A stretch of 12,344 bases of DNA from the NCBI GenBank assembly GCA_044371545.1, contig JBILTM010000161.1, positions 1 through 12,344 on the forward strand, given 5' to 3'. Positions 11,191 to 12,344 of this stretch are shown here, piece after piece. A program made the position numbers and the translations under genes. The notes under the pieces were generated by a model that saw only the letters and a program-made list of their open reading frames with translations, was not told the DNA's origin and ran no database searches. Positions within the stretch are counted from its first letter, which is position 1. The number at the start of each line of letters is the position of its first letter. The stretch comes from UBA4615 sp044371545 (GTDB taxonomy: Bacteria; Pseudomonadota; Gammaproteobacteria; Burkholderiales; Burkholderiaceae_E).

Positions 11191-12344
11191 ATGGATCGAC
11201 GCCCCAGGACGGTCACGCGACGCGCGCGAGCGCTCGCCGCAGCCCTCGTCGCGAGCCTCGCGCTCGGGCCGGCGCCGGTGCTCGCGCAGATCGAGAACCT
11301 GCCGAAGCTCGGCGACCCGTCGGGCGACGAGCTGTCGCCGCAGGCGGAGCGCCGGCTCGGCGAGTCGGTGATGCGCGAGGTGCGTCGCGACCCGTCGTAC
11401 CTCGACGACGCGGACGTGGTCGACTACCTGAACCGGTTCGCCGCGCCGCTGGTCGCCACGCCCGCGGCCGGCGGCCAGTCGTTCGAGTTCTTCGCGATCG
11501 CCGACCCGTCGATCAACGCCTTCGCGCTGCCCGGCGGCTTCATCGGCGTGCACACCGGGCTGCTGATGGCGGCCGAGTCGGAGTCCGAGGTCGCCTCGGT
11601 GCTCGCGCACGAGATCGGCCACGTCACCCAGCGGCACATCGCTCGGATGCTCGCGCAGCAGAAGCAGGTGTCGATGGTCGCCCTCGCGACGACCATCCTC
11701 GCGCTGCTCGCCGCGCGCGCGAACCCGCAGGCGGCGATGGGCGGCGTGATGCTCGGCGACTCGCTCGCGCGCGGCAGCATGCTGTCGTTCTCGCGCGAGG
11801 CCGAGCGCGAGGCCGACCGCGTCGGCTTCGAGATGCTTCGACAGGCCGGCTTCGACTCGCAGGCGATGGTCTCGTTCTTCATGCGGCTGCAGCAGGCGGG
11901 CCGCTTCTACGAGTCGAACGCGCCGGCCTACATCCGCACCCACCCGCTGACCGGCGAGCGGATCGGCGACATGCAGCTGCGGCTGCGCGAGACGCGCTAC
12001 CGCCAGCGGCCCGACTCGCTGGAGTTCACCCTGCTGCGCGCGCGGCTGCGCGCGACCTCCGACGACAGCCTCGAGGGCCGGCGCGCGGCGCGCGGCATCG
12101 CGGAGCAGGCGGTCAGGCAGAGCCCGAAGGCCGGCCCCGGGCCGTGGTACGGGCTGGCGAGCATCGCGTTCGTGCAGCGCGACTGGCCGCGCGTCGACGC
12201 GGCGCTCGCGCAGGCGCAGGCGCTCGCCGGCGCGCCGCACCCGTATTTCGAGCTGCTCGGCGCCCGAGCCCGGCTGGGCGCCGGCGACGCGCGCGCGGCG
12301 GCCGACCGCGCGGCCAAGGCGCTGGCGCGGTTTCCGGACGCGCG
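11191..12344 (+). CDS. bepA: BepA/YfgC-like periplasmic M48 metalloprotease (3' end outside window)
   Basis: 384 codons are present before the window ends. Residues 1-32 form a signal peptide (MDRRPRTVTRRAR, a hydrophobic core, and VLA before Gln33). The M48 domain shows H140-E-I-G-H144 (zinc and catalytic Glu141), Glu205 in REAEREADRVG as third ligand, and RTHPLTGERI with His251, matching the HPL latch histidine of E. coli BepA (H136, E137, H140, E201, H246). The sequence SFEFFAIADPSINAFALPGGFIGVHTGLL (97-125, in parts) is the strand before the active site. From about 275 onward an Ala/Arg-rich helical region looks like the start of the TPR domain. The family degrades or chaperones LptD and BAM-complex outer-membrane clients. 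ATG 11191 gives the signal peptide; a TATCAT box 6 nt upstream and lack of a Shine-Dalgarno suggest a leaderless transcript. It is divergent from moaC. Confidence 0.93.
   Translation, partial: MDRRPRTVTRRARALAAALVASLALGPAPVLAQIENLPKLGDPSGDELSPQAERRLGESVMREVRRDPSYLDDADVVDYLNRFAAPLVATPAAGGQSFEFFAIADPSINAFALPGGFIGVHTGLLMAAESESEVASVLAHEIGHVTQRHIARMLAQQKQVSMVALATTILALLAARANPQAAMGGVMLGDSLARGSMLSFSREAEREADRVGFEMLRQAGFDSQAMVSFFMRLQQAGRFYESNAPAYIRTHPLTGERIGDMQLRLRETRYRQRPDSLEFTLLRARLRATSDDSLEGRRAARGIAEQAVRQSPKAGPGPWYGLASIAFVQRDWPRVDAALAQAQALAGAPHPYFELLGARARLGAGDARAAADRAAKALARFPDA

Noticed and set aside
1..12344. CRISPR arrays, tRNA or rRNA genes, insertion sequences, prophage or att sites
   Set aside because: No regularly spaced direct repeats, cloverleaf-like segments, transposase or integrase motifs, or terminal inverted repeats were seen on either strand.

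Overview
This is a 12.3 kb chromosomal window of very high GC (roughly 70% or more by eye), with G or C at almost every third codon position. It most likely comes from a betaproteobacterium of the order Burkholderiales. The grounds are the aroE-mtgA pair, an orphan Bug/TctC-type binding protein, and the divergent moaC / BepA-like protease pair. I see no phage, IS, CRISPR, rRNA or tRNA signal. Genus is not resolvable from sequence reading alone.

Layout, left to right. The 3' end of aroE (shikimate dehydrogenase) is followed 10 nt later by mtgA (monofunctional peptidoglycan glycosyltransferase). After a 263-bp gap with a promoter-like box and a hairpin-rich leader come mgtE (Mg2+ transporter) and a secreted or membrane PAP2-type phosphatase. 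On the minus strand lies a two-gene unit, read right to left: an exported single-domain rhodanese, then a beta-CASP metallo-beta-lactamase RNase, overlapping by ATGA. Divergent from it is a Bug-family solute-binding protein, which converges with a minus-strand P-loop phosphatase of the MptpB/LipA type. Next is a divergent regulatory module. A MarR regulator reads leftward, and a MATE efflux pump plus a TesB-like acyl-CoA thioesterase (ATGA overlap) read rightward. A perfect 25-bp inverted repeat sits in the shared promoter. A 348-bp stretch then holds a GC-rich hairpin, a 16-bp palindrome and a possible 47-aa single-TM protein. The window ends with moaC (molybdenum cofactor synthesis, minus) and a divergent, truncated BepA-like M48 metalloprotease (plus).

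The most interesting points are these. (1) The MarR/MATE/thioesterase unit could be an acyl-CoA overflow and efflux system. (2) A recurrent architecture places a -10-like hexamer exactly 6 nt before the ATG at several genes (rhodanese, marR, the BepA-like gene, more weakly the phosphatase), suggesting leaderless mRNAs; only the Bug protein has a clear Shine-Dalgarno sequence. (3) A symmetric -10 element sits in the 20-bp moaC/BepA-like gap. (4) A tiny prepilin-like ORF lies between the thioesterase gene and moaC. Cell-envelope functions dominate (peptidoglycan synthesis, PAP2, periplasmic binding protein, OM-assembly protease), but the genes look like housekeeping units placed side by side rather than one large system.
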